From: Rhabdornis inornatus
Taxonomy: Eukaryota; Chordata; Aves; Passeriformes; Rhabdornithidae
Length of the DNA stretch: 64,000 nucleotides
Assembly: GCA_013397075.1 (NCBI GenBank)
Contig: VWZS01008816.1
Location: 2,182,642 to 2,246,641 of the forward strand
Reading direction: 5' to 3'
The position numbers were made by a program, and so were the translations under genes. The notes beneath the pieces are model-generated. The model was not told the origin of the DNA. It did not search any database and saw only the letters and a program-made list of their open reading frames with translations. Below, piece after piece: positions 1 to 11,356 of the stretch; the first letter of the stretch is position 1; every line of letters begins with the position of its first letter.

Positions 1-2987
1 AAGATACAGCTGGCTCTCTGGGCTGCAAGCAAATATTACCTGCTCACGTACAGCTTTTCATCCATGAGATTGCCCAAGTCCCTCTGCATAAGGCTGCTCT
101 CAATCCATTCTCTGTCCAGAAGATATCAGGTACAACAGAGCATCTGCCACATGAACGCCTTTATCATCTGAGTCAGGAAAATCTTCATAAGGCCCAAAGG
201 CTTACAAAGACAAGGTTACTTCATTTTTTTCTGAAGAAGGTCTCATACATTACTTCCTAATCTGGTGATTTACAGCCTTACACATTAGTCTACCCTTTAA
301 TCCTGACCTACCAGTTCTTGTCTGACTCATCACCAGTTCCCAGGCAGAGCCTTATGCATTCCAGATTGCCCCTCATGCAAAAAGCAACCAAGGTAACTTC
401 CTTCCAGAAAGCAGCGTACACATACATACATGTATATAACACAAATATATCTGAATTGTTCTGAAAAGAAAAAAAAAAAAAAGAAAGAAAAAAAAATGTC
501 TTTAGTCTTCAATAGATGAAAAAGTTTAGAGCATAACCCATTAACTGATACTTTTGCATTGAATACACTTCCATAATGAATAATTCCTGAAGTGAAATGC
601 CCAATACAAAGTCTTTGACTGAATAAGAATGTTTATAAAAAAGAGTAAATAAAAGTAAAAGTCTCATTGTTCTTGCCAACAGTGAATATAATTCTAAAAA
701 TAATTTCAATGGCTTCCAAATTATTGCACAAATGGCTTTACACTGAGAGCCTTTATAATATTTGTAGCAGGTAGAACAACTATTCTCTCTGCACCATGAA
801 ACACTATTCAAAGCTAGTTTTCCTGCTTTGCTGGTTTTGACAAGCAGGCCATGAAAAAGATTTGCAAGACAATACACAAAATCAGAGAACTGCAGAGTTA
901 TTTCAGTATCCCTAATTACAATGCAGAGTTGGAAAGGCAAGGGCTGTCAATGCTTTTCTTCACAGAACTCGACTATCTATCAGCTGAAAAAAAAAAAGCC
1001 TTATTATAGCAAAAGTCAACTGGATAATTACAAGTACCTCCAACACCTGAATAGTAAAATATCTCATGTATAATTCATATGAAAAATGTACTCAATTATA
1101 CTATTATTTCTGGTAAATCTAAACAAGAAAACAAGGTTTAAATTTCAAATTAAAGGACTGATCTAGAGCATGAAACCACACTGAAACTATTATAATGTAT
1201 GGGAGAACTTGGTGAGGTTCAATGTGAAGGCCATGCATTGAAAGCAGTTTGGCACATATTTCTTAAAGGAAAAAGCCTAAAGGTTGCTCAGTTGTACTGC
1301 CTTAACAGCTGAACACATTGCCATTGTGCTTGCTCATAACAGCATTATCACAAGCTTTTATGTTTAGCTATTGCTCCAGGTAGGTCTGTGAACATCCAAG
1401 AGATGGTACATTCTTCATGGCTGTGGAGAGTAGGCAGCTGCAAACTTCTTTCTATACAGCACAAGTCATTGCACAAGTCTGGGTAGCTGTGCTGGAGCTG
1501 TGTTGGAGCAAATCTACTGACTGTCTGTCAGCTCCATGTTTGCTGCTTAGTCCCTCACCACAAATTTGGGAAAGGAGGTAGGCAAAGCTCAGCAATGTGA
1601 ATTTCAAAACAAAGTGCTTGAACAAGAGTCAGAAAAATGGTAAAGTTTTAGAGAGTCATCTAGAGCAACAGAATTACATTTATCTTAAATGAGTGAAGGC
1701 CTTCAGCCAGGCTCTATAGTGAATGGCAAAAATATGTGTGCATATTCATGACGAACAATAGTAGGTTCAGAGGACAACATTACTATCATTATGCTCCCTA
1801 CTGTACTCCAAGGTTAATGTACAATTTATACATGAACATCAGTTTTCAAAAGAGATACTGCTAAGTCATTATCAATAGAATTAAATGTTATGAACAATCT
1901 TCAGAAATAAACAAATACATCAATAAATAGTTTCTGGGAAAAAAATAATTACTGTTTATGCTCATTTGAAAAGCTAATTCTGTTGCCATTAATCATGAGA
2001 TTTTTCCTACTTCATGGCTATCAATGAACAACAAAGGAGACAGAGACACTGCAAACATGACTGCGGACAGGTGGACATAGGTAAAGCTGAATTTCTCTCA
2101 CTAGGCTTGCCTTCTCTATGAAAAGGAAAAAAATTACCTTTATATAAATATAAAATAGTCTTTATCTCTAAACATTGTAAAAATTTTCTTGTACTTATTC
2201 TGTTTCTTCCTTGGTGGTGCCATGAATTGTTGAAGAATAAACAAAGCACTACCGGAAAGCAGAAAACTATTAATTCCACATGAACCCTTTGTAACATGCT
2301 TTTTAGAGTTCTTAAAAGTAGATCTTAATTTTTTCTCCATCAGAGTGGAGAAATCTATAGTAAAATTATTTTAAGCAAAAAGGATCAAGGAGTTCTTACT
2401 GCTAAGCTCTTGCAAACACGAGCAGCAAGCAGAAAACAGCAAAACCAAAAAAAAAAGTCCTTTTTTCCTTCAGTCTTGGAGATATAAGAAAGCCTAAATC
2501 ACTGGCTACTGTACAGTTTGTTTAGGAAAATTCTCCTGCCACATCCTTCAGACATGTATTATCCCAGTCACTTCTTTTTGCAGTAAGAAAGATAATTAAG
2601 AAAGAGAGACCTTAATGCTGTAGTACTCCCAACGATCTGGAACAATTATTGCCCCCTTTTCATGTTGAAATGCTGTTACCTTCAATCTCTATAGCATAAG
2701 CCACAAAAGTTTTCTTATGCTTTATTGGGCAGAGAAAACTAATGGGGTTCACTCAGACCTTCTTCAAGTTTTCTCTATCCACAGAAAATGCTGAATTGAA
2801 GTACTTTCCAATTTGACACAATATTTTTTGGTTGGGTATTTTAAATGCATAAAATAGCAAGGGAATAACTAACTTTCTATAAGAGAAGAAAACCTGCAGA
2901 CTGTATACTCAGCCTGGGCTTATTGTTTCAATATTTGTTTTTATGAGAGAGACAGAATGTCTCCCATACAGGAAAGAAGTGTGGGTA
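1..2987. other. AT-rich unannotated interval
   Basis: No gene, RNA or recognisable transposable element was seen. The stretch has short A runs (for example near 470-496 and 2448-2456) and scattered stop codons in all frames. Short open frames here have no recognisable protein content and are treated as chance. Confidence 0.5.
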
Positions 2988-3999
2988 TGTGAGGTGGGTT
3001 AACCTTGGCTGGAAGCAAGAAGCACACCAAACCACTCAAAAACTCCTTCTCCTCAACTCAAAAGGGAAAATATAATTAAAAACTTGTGGATTGAGATAAG
3101 GACAGGGTGCAATCACTCATCAATTACTGTCATGGGCAAAACTGACTCTACTGGGGGAAATCAATTGAATTTGTCAGCAATCAAATCAGAGCAGGATAAC
3201 AGAAATATAAATAGATCTTCAAACACATTCCCCCAACCTTCTCTTCTTCTCAGGCTCAACTTCACTCCTTAATCTCTCTACCTCCTTTTCCCAAGTGGTG
3301 AGGGGGGCAGGGAATGGGAGCTGCAGTCAGTTCATCACATGCTGTCTTGTCCACTTCCCTCCGATGGGAGACAGTCTTCCACAAACTGCTCCAGTGTGGA
3401 TTCCTTCCACAGGGTGCAGCCTTTCAGGAATAGAATGCTCCAGTGTGGGACCCTCACAGGGTCACAGGTCCTGCTGGAACACCTGTCCTGCATGGACTCC
3501 TCTCCACTGGATCACAGGTGGAGCCTGTGCATGTGCCTGATGCAGCACAGGCTTTCCACAGGGTCACAATGTCCTTCAGGCACATCCACGTGCTTCTGTG
3601 TGGAGTCCTCCATGGGCTATAGGTGGATCTCTGCTCCCTCATGGACCTCCATGTGCTGCAGGGACACAGCTGCCTGGACAGGGACTGCACCATGGGCTGC
3701 AGGAGAATGTCAGCTCTGGTGGCTGGAGCACTTCTCCCATTTCTTCTCCACTGATCTGGGTGTCTGTAGAGCTATTTCTCCCACATATTCCCATTCTTCT
3801 CTTCCAGCTGCTGTTGTGCAGAATTTTTTTCTTTCTTTCTTAAATCACAGAGGGGTTACTAGCACCACTGATATTCCAGGTCTGTCTTGGAGCTGGCTGG
3901 CATTGGCTTCATAGGACAAGGGAAGCTTTTGGCATCTTCTCATAGAAGCCACCCCTGTAGCCATCCACTATCAAAACCTTGCCATGCAAGCCCAATACA
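2988..3999 (-). mobile_element. Solo LTR of an avian endogenous retrovirus (ERVL-like)
   Basis: The minus-strand copy would start at TGTATTGGG (3999 going down) and end at about TGTGAGG read on the plus strand at 2988, giving the TG...CA ends expected of an LTR. The middle is GC-richer than its surroundings and holds degenerate tandem units, with CTCCAGTGTGG at 3389-3399 and again at 3438-3448, 49 bp apart. This internal repetition and the flanking text match a bird ERV LTR type I recognise from memory. No internal gag or pol flanks it, so it is a solo LTR. The 5 bases either side (GGGTA and ATATA) do not form a clear target duplication, so the ends may be off by a few bases. Long frames inside it are not real genes. 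Confidence 0.75.
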
Positions 4000-4934
4000 A
4001 TATAAATCATTATTGCGAAAAAAAGTTTGATCCTGAATGTCTTACCTTACATCCGAAATATGTACTGACCATGGATAAGCTAGTACTTTGCCATTCTACA
4101 AGCTCTGCTAATTTATCATGTACCTGAACCCTCTAAAACTGAACAGGTTAATTCATGTCCATGTGCCTCTCCTTGTTTTATGAACAACACTGAAATGTAG
4201 AGAAAATATCTCCATTCTTCTTTCAAACTATTTATGTATAGCAAATATTTGAAGCAATAATATTAATTTTTAAAGTACTAGCTTGAGAAAATTACAAACC
4301 TTTTAGGAAAGTTCAGCTTTCATCCTTTGCAATTGAAGATAAGCATCTGAAATATATTTTGTTTTTGTTCCTTTAATTTGAAGAACTTCTATTTAAATAT
4401 CCTGACTTAAAAGAAAAGTGTGCCAAGCTATGCTGAGAAAGCACTGATTGTCCAATATTCATTGCTCCTAGCTTATGCACACTATAGCATCAATTCTACT
4501 TCATTCTAGTAGAATGCTGATGACAATTGCTACAGCTGCAGAGATGTTAAGGTTGAATGGCCTGTTCCAGGATTCAGATCCTCTACAGCAGTCAGCTGTA
4601 CCGACAGAACTATTCCTTGCCTGAGAAAACTGATGTGCTACAGAAGTCTGGCTAGAAGATTTTTTAAATTGATCTATATATTAAAAGTATACTCCTTTTG
4701 TTGAGTTTTACCTGCTGTAGAGAAGAAAGGTTTAAACTTCCTTTAATTTATTGAGGTATCATCCCTTACCAGGATTTTATTGCTATTTCCTATAATGGTC
4801 AGGATTGTGAAGTAAGATTTTTTTTTTTTTTGGCTACCCTGAAAATGCTGCTTGAAAGCCGTTTAGTTAAATGATCCCACAGCATTAATCTGGTGAACCT
4901 GCCTGCTCATAGATTAGAGGTGTGTGTTCTTCAG
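4000..4934. other. Unannotated interval
   Basis: AT-rich sequence without a recognisable gene or repeat family. A T12 run lies near 4820-4831. Confidence 0.4.
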
Positions 4935-5100
4935 TGGGTAAAAAAAATGGCTGGATGGCCAGGCCCAGTGAAATACTGGCAAATTAAACCCATTGGTGGC
5001 CAGTCACAAGAGGTGTTACCTAGGGCTCAGTATTGGGGCCAGTCCTGTTTAATATCTTTATCAATTATAGGAATGAGAGCATCAAGTGCACCCTCTAAGA
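4935..5100 (+). mobile_element. CR1 LINE fragment, reverse-transcriptase part
   Basis: A short frame reads Trp-Leu/Met-Asp/Gly-like residues then, after frame breaks, the bases for a (G)LP/RxQYWGQSCLxS block. This corresponds at DNA level to the CR1 ORF2 stretch between RT motifs A and B, which ends in a G-PQGSxLGPxLFN-type motif. The order of conserved blocks matches the better preserved copy at 49855-50310. Frameshifts and substitutions make it non-coding today. Both ends are truncated and approximate. Confidence 0.75.
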
Positions 5101-5751
5101 CAAAACATGAACAGCTAAAGAAAATGCAAGTGTTTAGAGCTACCCTATTTCAAAATTATCATGTTAATATTTACCTCCTGAAACAGCTGAAAATAACCCT
5201 TTGGACACAACTGAAAGTGTTGGACTCTTTCTTTTTATATATGTATAATTTTCCTCATAATTATCTTTAGTTGCATGAAAGTAAAATTTAAATATGCACA
5301 GAGGACACATACAAGCTGAATTAAAGAACAGAACACACATCAATTAAGAATGTTAATTGAAATTATTCCCCTAAAATAATACTCACCATGAACTGTTGAC
5401 ACTTATGTTGAGACTTTAGATTATTTTGTCTTTTTACTAAAAAAATAAAAGTAGGTATATCCACAAGTCTGGTAACAGCTTAAGGAAAGAATTATTTTCT
5501 TTTTCTCTCTGCTTCTTGAGTCTGTAACAGAAGAACAAGATCTGACAGAAAAGACTGACATCTGTGTGAAAACAGACTTCATAAATAGCACAGAATAAAA
5601 TGTACAATTGCTTAACATGAAGCCTTCTTTCAGAACATTTATTAAGAAAACCACTAGAAATTTTTGTTAGTCTCACTAAATGTCATTTATGACTGAAGAG
5701 CAAAGATACAGATGGAACCCCATTTTACTGGAACAAGACAATGTCATCTAC
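5101..5751. other. Unannotated interval
   Basis: AT-rich DNA with no gene or family seen. It ends at the copy of ACAAT (5752-5756) that forms the left target duplication of the next LTR. Confidence 0.4.
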
Positions 5752-5756
5752 ACAAT

Positions 5757-6342
5757 TTTCATGGCTTAACCCCAACCAGAAAACAAACCCCATGGAGCTA
5801 TTTGCTCACTCCCCACCAGCTGTGTGGGGGAAGGAATCAGAAGGATAAAGATCAGAAAACTCGGGAGTTGAGATAAAGACAGTTTAAAAAGTAAAGCAAA
5901 AGACATACACACAGGCATAGTAAAGTGATGAATTTATTGACCCCTTTCCATGGGCAGGTGGGTGCTCAGCTGTCTCCAGGAGAGCAGGGCCCCCTCACAC
6001 ACAGCTGTGACTCAGGAAGGCAAGCATCATCACTCCTTACATCCCCCACTTCCTCTCCCCCAGCTTTATATACTGAACATGACAGGCCTGCAATAACCTT
6101 TGGGTCAGTTGGGGTCAGTAGTCCTGCCCGTGTCCCCTCCCAGATTCTTGTTCACACCAAACTTCCTCACTGGCAGAGGAAGAAACAAGAAACAGAAAAG
6201 GCTTTGATTCTGTGTAAGCCCTGCTCAGCAATAACAAAAACGTAACTTTATTATCAACTCTGTTTCCAGCAATAATTCAAAATATGTCCCCCTACTAGGT
6301 ACTATGAAGAAAACTAACTCCATCCCAGCCAAAACCAGCACA
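5757..6342 (-). mobile_element. Solo LTR (ERVL-like) with 5-bp target duplication
   Basis: This 586-bp element is flanked by ACAAT at 5752-5756 and ACAAT at 6343-6347. A perfect 5-bp duplication fits an ERVL-class integration. On the minus strand it starts with TGTGCTGG (6342 down), and its other end is a mutated form of the usual CA end. A TATA-like box, TATATAAAG on the minus strand, sits at 6064-6072. The sequence matches the same LTR family as 18053-18617 and 23248-23841 in this window. There is no internal region, so it was reduced to a solo LTR by LTR-LTR recombination. The small plus-strand frame across it is a shadow. Confidence 0.88.
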
Positions 6343-6389
6343 ACAATATAATGTGTTCTGCTAGCATTGCCTACTTATCTTTTCAAGCC

Positions 6390-6561
6390 ATAAAATCACA
6401 GAATGGTTTGGTTTGGAAGGGATCTTAAAGATCATCCAATCCCAATTCCCTTGCCATGGGCTGGGATACCTTTCACTAGACCAGGTTGCTCTGAGCCCCA
6501 TCTGACCCAGTCTTGAAATTTCAGGGATGGGTCATCCACCACTTTTCTGGACAGCATGTCA
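6390..6561 (-). mobile_element. CR1 LINE 3' end fragment
   Basis: Read on the minus strand, this is the last part of a CR1 element. It ends in the family-typical 3' terminus (plus-strand text ATCACAGAATGGTTTGG near 6394-6410), preceded by the C-terminal ORF2 region. It is strongly 5'-truncated, as is usual for CR1 insertions in birds. It lies 48 bp beyond the preceding LTR. Confidence 0.85.
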
Positions 6562-8920
6562 ACTTCTTCTGCTTTTGGCACAATGGATTATTTTAAAATA
6601 CTTGGGTACATATGTAGTGGTCAGATCATAGAAATGCATTTTTTCTGCTCAAGACATTTCTCAAGGGGTAGATTGAGAAATTTAAGATATATTTCTAACC
6701 TAATAAGCTTTATTACCTTTAAAGATGTTAACAGATATAATTTCAGAGAGTTCTGTAGAAATTAAAGCACACAGCACTTCTAGAATGTGAAGCTTAAACT
6801 TTTAACCATTATAAGGATCATGATCTTTCATCAAAATAAATATTTGTTCTTTGCAACTCTACATAAAAAAGAGCAGGAAACATAAGGACTCACTCTTTCA
6901 AAACACAAATAGCTGTGAACAATATTGAGCTTTCTCCCAACTCTACAGTTGTCCAGATGCTTATTTAAATGGCATGATTTTTAAGGGCTTAATAATTATA
7001 TGTTACTGTGAGAGATAGAGAGTGCTTGTCTTACTGTGAAGGCATAGTAAAATATGTTAAAATTGTTTTCCTCTTTATTCAGATCTTTAATGAAAAAAAT
7101 ACTGCAATTTGCTCTCATCTGAACTTCTGCACTTGCATCTCAAGAATTTCGACCACAATTATATAGGCAAAGGCTTTGTTTACATTTTTACAATACAGCA
7201 TCTATCATTTTGAGGCTTTAATCCAAATTAAACACATACAATGAAAATGCTGCAGTAAGGGAACTAAAGTATTAGATTAACTCATCTTTGTTCCTGGAAA
7301 GTATAAGCAGCTTTCTTAATCAGCAAAACACTTAAGATAAAATATATTTTTTCTCAGGGAGCTTCTTCATTTTACAGTTCTCAAATTTTAAATGACAAAA
7401 GAAACTTGACTGGAGATGTGTGTGTGGCTGCCATTTTTGACCCATCTCTCAGAAAGAGCAAACGTTCATGCACATTCTTAAGGAATCATTCTCTCAAGTT
7501 GCAAAGAAGTATTTGAACATCAATAATAGAGCTAAGTCTGTCACTCCAGCTGAGAAGAAAGCTTTTCAAGCCTCAGAACAGCCACAGGGACACACTTCTT
7601 TTGAGGAACAAATCCGAAGTGGCACTCAAGATTATATGTCTCCTGTGGGACAGTGGTGATTGCTTTGCTTTTTATTATGACTTTTTTTTTTTCCTTTATT
7701 TTTCTCTCCTTCATCTTGCAGGGATGATGCCCTTTAAAATATTTTTGTTTGTTTATTTCCCTGTCTCACTGGGAATAGGAAATCATGGGCATTCGTTTTC
7801 CTCTTCCCCCTCCCTCTCCACAAATTTAAGCTAACTCACATAGGCTTTTTTTTGTGTTTGAAGAGATTTTTATTTTGACTCAAAAAACCCTAACCAAGTA
7901 GAACTGATTCCTTTGGGCAGAATGAAAGGGGTTTTTTTTTGTTGAAAGGCAATAAGTTATTTTCTCTGTTTAAAGAACAAAGTTGTGTGTAGGTTAAGAG
8001 TAACAATGCCACAAATATAAAATAAAGGGTGCACTTACACCCAGAAAAAAAAAATGCCCAAGAATATCCAAAGACTGTGATTAAAAGATGTTATTTAGCT
8101 GCATGGCAAGCCACAGCATGCAATAGGGAAAAAATAACAAAATTGTGGGTGAATTTAATCTCTTATGTGACTCCTTTGGCTTCAATCATGTTACAGCAGA
8201 ATAAATTCATGTCTTCTCTGCAATCACTAATATCTCTAATGTAAATTCATTTTGAATTCTACTTTTAAGATTTACCTAGGAAATAAAGTCAGGATTTTTT
8301 TTTGTATAAGATGTACAGTAATTTCACACTTCATCTGGATGGAAAGAATTACTGTAAAATAAACCTTTTATTAAAATGGAAAATTATTGAGAAGGAAACA
8401 CAGTGTGGTAAAGCTATTTTACATGCTGTTTCCTCAGACAAAACAGAAGTCTGACTGCGTCTCACAGGACCTAAATCCCACCCTTGGCAACTATTCCACC
8501 AAATTCAGCAGAACTTTTCTGGTTCACATTAATCAGAGACTTCATTTCTCTCTTCCCTTATTTCACTAAATGTTCTGCTATCTTCAGTTGAAAGCAAGTG
8601 GAAAAGGACTATTTTTCCAGTCATTAATTTTACAGTAAGAAGAAATATCAGCTGCAAGCGATTAACAGAAAGAATGAGTCAGCGTTGACATGCAACACTT
8701 TTAAATGTAACAGTTGTTGAGAACATACATAATTACAAAAATTAAACCAGTCCCAGTGTTTTCTACTGAGGCTTTCATACTAAAAGGTATGAGAGAAATC
8801 CTTTTGATAATTCCTCCCATTCATATTGTCCTAACCATGTAACTGGGATATATAAGATCTCCATTTATGTGCGAGACAAATGCAGATGTATTCTCCACTG
8901 CTCATGCTCTCAATAGCAAA
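6562..8920. other. Unannotated interval
   Basis: AT-rich single-copy-looking sequence with several short T or A runs (7681-7691, 7932-7939). No exon, RNA gene or known repeat was recognised on either strand. Confidence 0.4.
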
Positions 8921-8921
8921 A

Positions 8922-9004
8922 CAACAACAACAACAAAACAACAAAAAACAAACAAAAAAAAACTTAACAAAGAAAGGAAGAAAGAGAAAGAAAGAGAAAG
9001 AAAA
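8922..9004. repeat. Simple repeat: (CAA)n grading into (GAAA)n
   Basis: A run of AAC triplets and A-rich text from about 8922 passes into AAAG/AGAAAG units to about 9003. It is low complexity and non-coding. The lysine-rich or phenylalanine-rich frame over it is spurious. Confidence 0.9.
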
Positions 9005-9500
9005 TAGTTAACGTGTTTTTTTTTTTAAATTTAAGCCTACCAATACTTTTGAAACTGAAGTTGAAATATTTTTGAAGACCCTCCATCCTCAGTCTTTTAA
9101 TAATATCATCATTTACTCTATGTTCTCTGACCCCAGAGCAGTTGTCATTTGGATAACTTCTTATTTCTGACACATATGAACAATGCAGAGTAACTCAATA
9201 AAAGTGACAGAGGTACCCTAAATGTACACCAAATGTCATACTTCTCAGGTTCTTTCTTTGGAGGGCTAGAGCCCTGGGAATGGATCAATTACATTTTCAG
9301 CACATTGCAATTGATTTTCTTTCAACATCTTTCTTTCCCTTTCCCATTTTATCCCTTCTTGCTGCTTCACATTCTGTCTCTGCACAAGCTTACATTAGCC
9401 TGCAGACTTATCTTCAGGCTGTTGAGCACTTACAGTTTCTTTTCTCTTTACTTTTCCACAGTTGTAGCTCCTACAAGAGGATGAACTTCTCCCAGGCCCT
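9005..9500. other. Unannotated interval
   Basis: T-rich and C/T-rich sequence, pyrimidine-heavy around 9300-9370. No family was recognised. Two overlapping hydrophobic frames (9233-9507) look like translated pyrimidine-rich DNA and not protein genes. Confidence 0.35.
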
Positions 9501-9905
9501 CATTTGAGTGCATCTAAGAGCACATGACACCCTTTTCCTTCAATAGCTCTTTGAGTTGCCTCATTTGGAGCTTTTCTACTTTGTGGTCTGGGATATGGCT
9601 GCCCAAATAAGGAGCTTCTCATGGGTAGATTCTGCTCATAAGTGAGTGACAAGAAAAACAAGGAGACATCAAGGGTTTTCATCCTATAGTAGCATTACTG
9701 GAATATTCGTGCAGTTGCCACTGTGTAACCAGTGATGAGACGGCCCCCACTCCAAAGCATTCAAGCTGTAGTAGACTTAAATGATCCTCCACCTTGAGTT
9801 TGCATGGCTGGGTGTCAGCTGCAGAGGCAACCTGTGTGATAAATTTTATGTTTCTGGATCCTTGGACCTGCAAAGTCGGTCTAGCGATCTCCTATTTCAC
9901 AAAAC
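9500..9905 (-). pseudogene. Coding-like remnant of unknown origin
   Basis: Two minus-strand frames in succession have a protein-like composition instead of the Lys/Asn/Phe-rich composition of neighbouring DNA. The upstream one (9679-9900) contains LQVQGSRNIKF, CKLKVEDH and LVTQWQLHEY; the downstream one (9500-9682) contains RPQSRKAPNEATQRAIEG. They are separated by stops and a frame change. The first part faintly recalls the N-terminal OB-type region of TDRD3/RMI1-like proteins (an LQxQxxRN block, then a WxL block), but too weakly to name it. It could be a decayed retrocopy or chance. No poly-A tail or target duplication was identified. Confidence 0.2.
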
Positions 9906-10849
9906 ACATGGCAACATTTTCCAGGACTTCATTCTGCATTATTGCTGACTTTGTGGCTATAAGCAACTTTGTAGTTTAAATTCATTTGGCAAGCTGGAAT
10001 ACTGCTGCTTCTTGATTAATTTATTCAGGGAAGAAAGGGTCCCCAAACAATCTGTCCTTACACTGTAAAGTCATCGATCCCACTTGTAATCTCCTTAAGA
10101 TATCTCTCTATTCAGCTATTCATATTTAATTCTCAGCAGATTCTGTTGACAGACACTCATCCTTACTCATCAAGTTCATGAGCCCTCTTAATCTGCACAT
10201 ATGTTTATTATGAACTTTGAGGCGTTTCATAGGCTTGGGGTTATTCATTATTGAAACATGGAGTTAATTGGGCAGATCTTCTCAAATGTGTGGGAGACAG
10301 GAGGAACTACAATTGCAAAACTGAGTATTACACTTCTTGGTAATGCTTTTGTTCTCTACTGTTCAACAGAAAACAAAGAATCCTATTTATTATGTGTATT
10401 TTCTAAGATTTCTACAGTTTCTACAGTTTTAACTTATCAGTGTAATTCACTGCATTTTACAGAAATTATTTTCTTCTATACAGTGACATTTTCCTCTGTT
10501 ACTAACATACTAAATAGTGTTCTTCTTCAACCACTAATACCAGTTTGAAAAAAAATTACATCTTGAGATATCATGATGTTGCAAATGTGGGGATTTTTAA
10601 TAGCCTTCCCCATTTACATGAACCCACTCAGAAGAAGCACACATTCTGTGAAAGATGTTACTCAGAAACACCTCTTTTTTAGAATCCATTCTTGAACATA
10701 TACTTTTTTTGCTTTGTACTTCCCCATGAGGTAGTTGATCTCTCATGATAAATCTTGCAGCCAGAAGCTGAAAGCAATTAAAGGCTATAGACTATTTCCT
10801 ATTGTAAACTGTGACTTTTAAGGTGCCATAAATAAAAACAGGTGTAGTA
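9906..10849. other. Unannotated interval
   Basis: AT-rich DNA, nothing recognised. A 96-codon plus-strand frame at 10258-10548 has no recognisable motif and is most likely chance. Confidence 0.35.
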
Positions 10850-11356
10850 CTGATGCCGTTTATATTTTGCCTTTTTTCTTTTATATATTCTCTGTATTCT
10901 TCACACATGTATTTGTAGCTCTGTAGTCTATTGTATTGGTAGCTAGTTTTCCCAGTATTTTTCCATGGCATTTCCCTCAGCAGAAAGACAAAACAAATTC
11001 CAAAGCTCCAAGCCCTGGAGGGTACAAGGCCCCAGAGCTATCTTAGTTCTTCCTGGGAACTAAGGACAAGAACAACTCTTCCAGATACATTCTCCTGGAC
11101 AAAGTAAAGCCAGTGCTGAGGGGGGCTCCAGAGAAGGAGCTTGACCTGAGGGGGGAATTGCATCACCACTGTGCTCCTAAATTGGTGCTTTTTATCAAGT
11201 ATGCTAATTTCTTAAAACCTATAAAAATATATTCACCCCTGGGGGGTGGTGGGCTTTTGTGGATATCTTTCCATAACTGCTCCTGAAGGCCTTCAAATAA
11301 TTAAAGATCTGCTCTTACATGGCTAAAATTATCTCGAGTTTCATTTCCAGGCTGAA
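10850..11356 (+). mobile_element. LTR-type sequence, left arm of an inverted pair
   Basis: This block aligns along its whole length with the reverse complement of 13371-13895. It has LTR-like organisation on the plus strand: a TATA box TATAAAAATAT at 11220-11230, an AATTAAAG poly-A-like signal at 11299-11306, and a common right end at TTTCATTTCCAGG (to about 11356). The first 150 bases may be the 3' end of the retroviral internal region and not LTR. I recognise the type as a bird ERV LTR but cannot name the subfamily. No flanking gag, pol or env is present. Confidence 0.75.

Noticed and set aside
3295..3914. Frames up to 191 codons on the plus strand
   Set aside because: They are antisense to a recognised minus-strand LTR, whose GC-rich tandem units simply lack stops.
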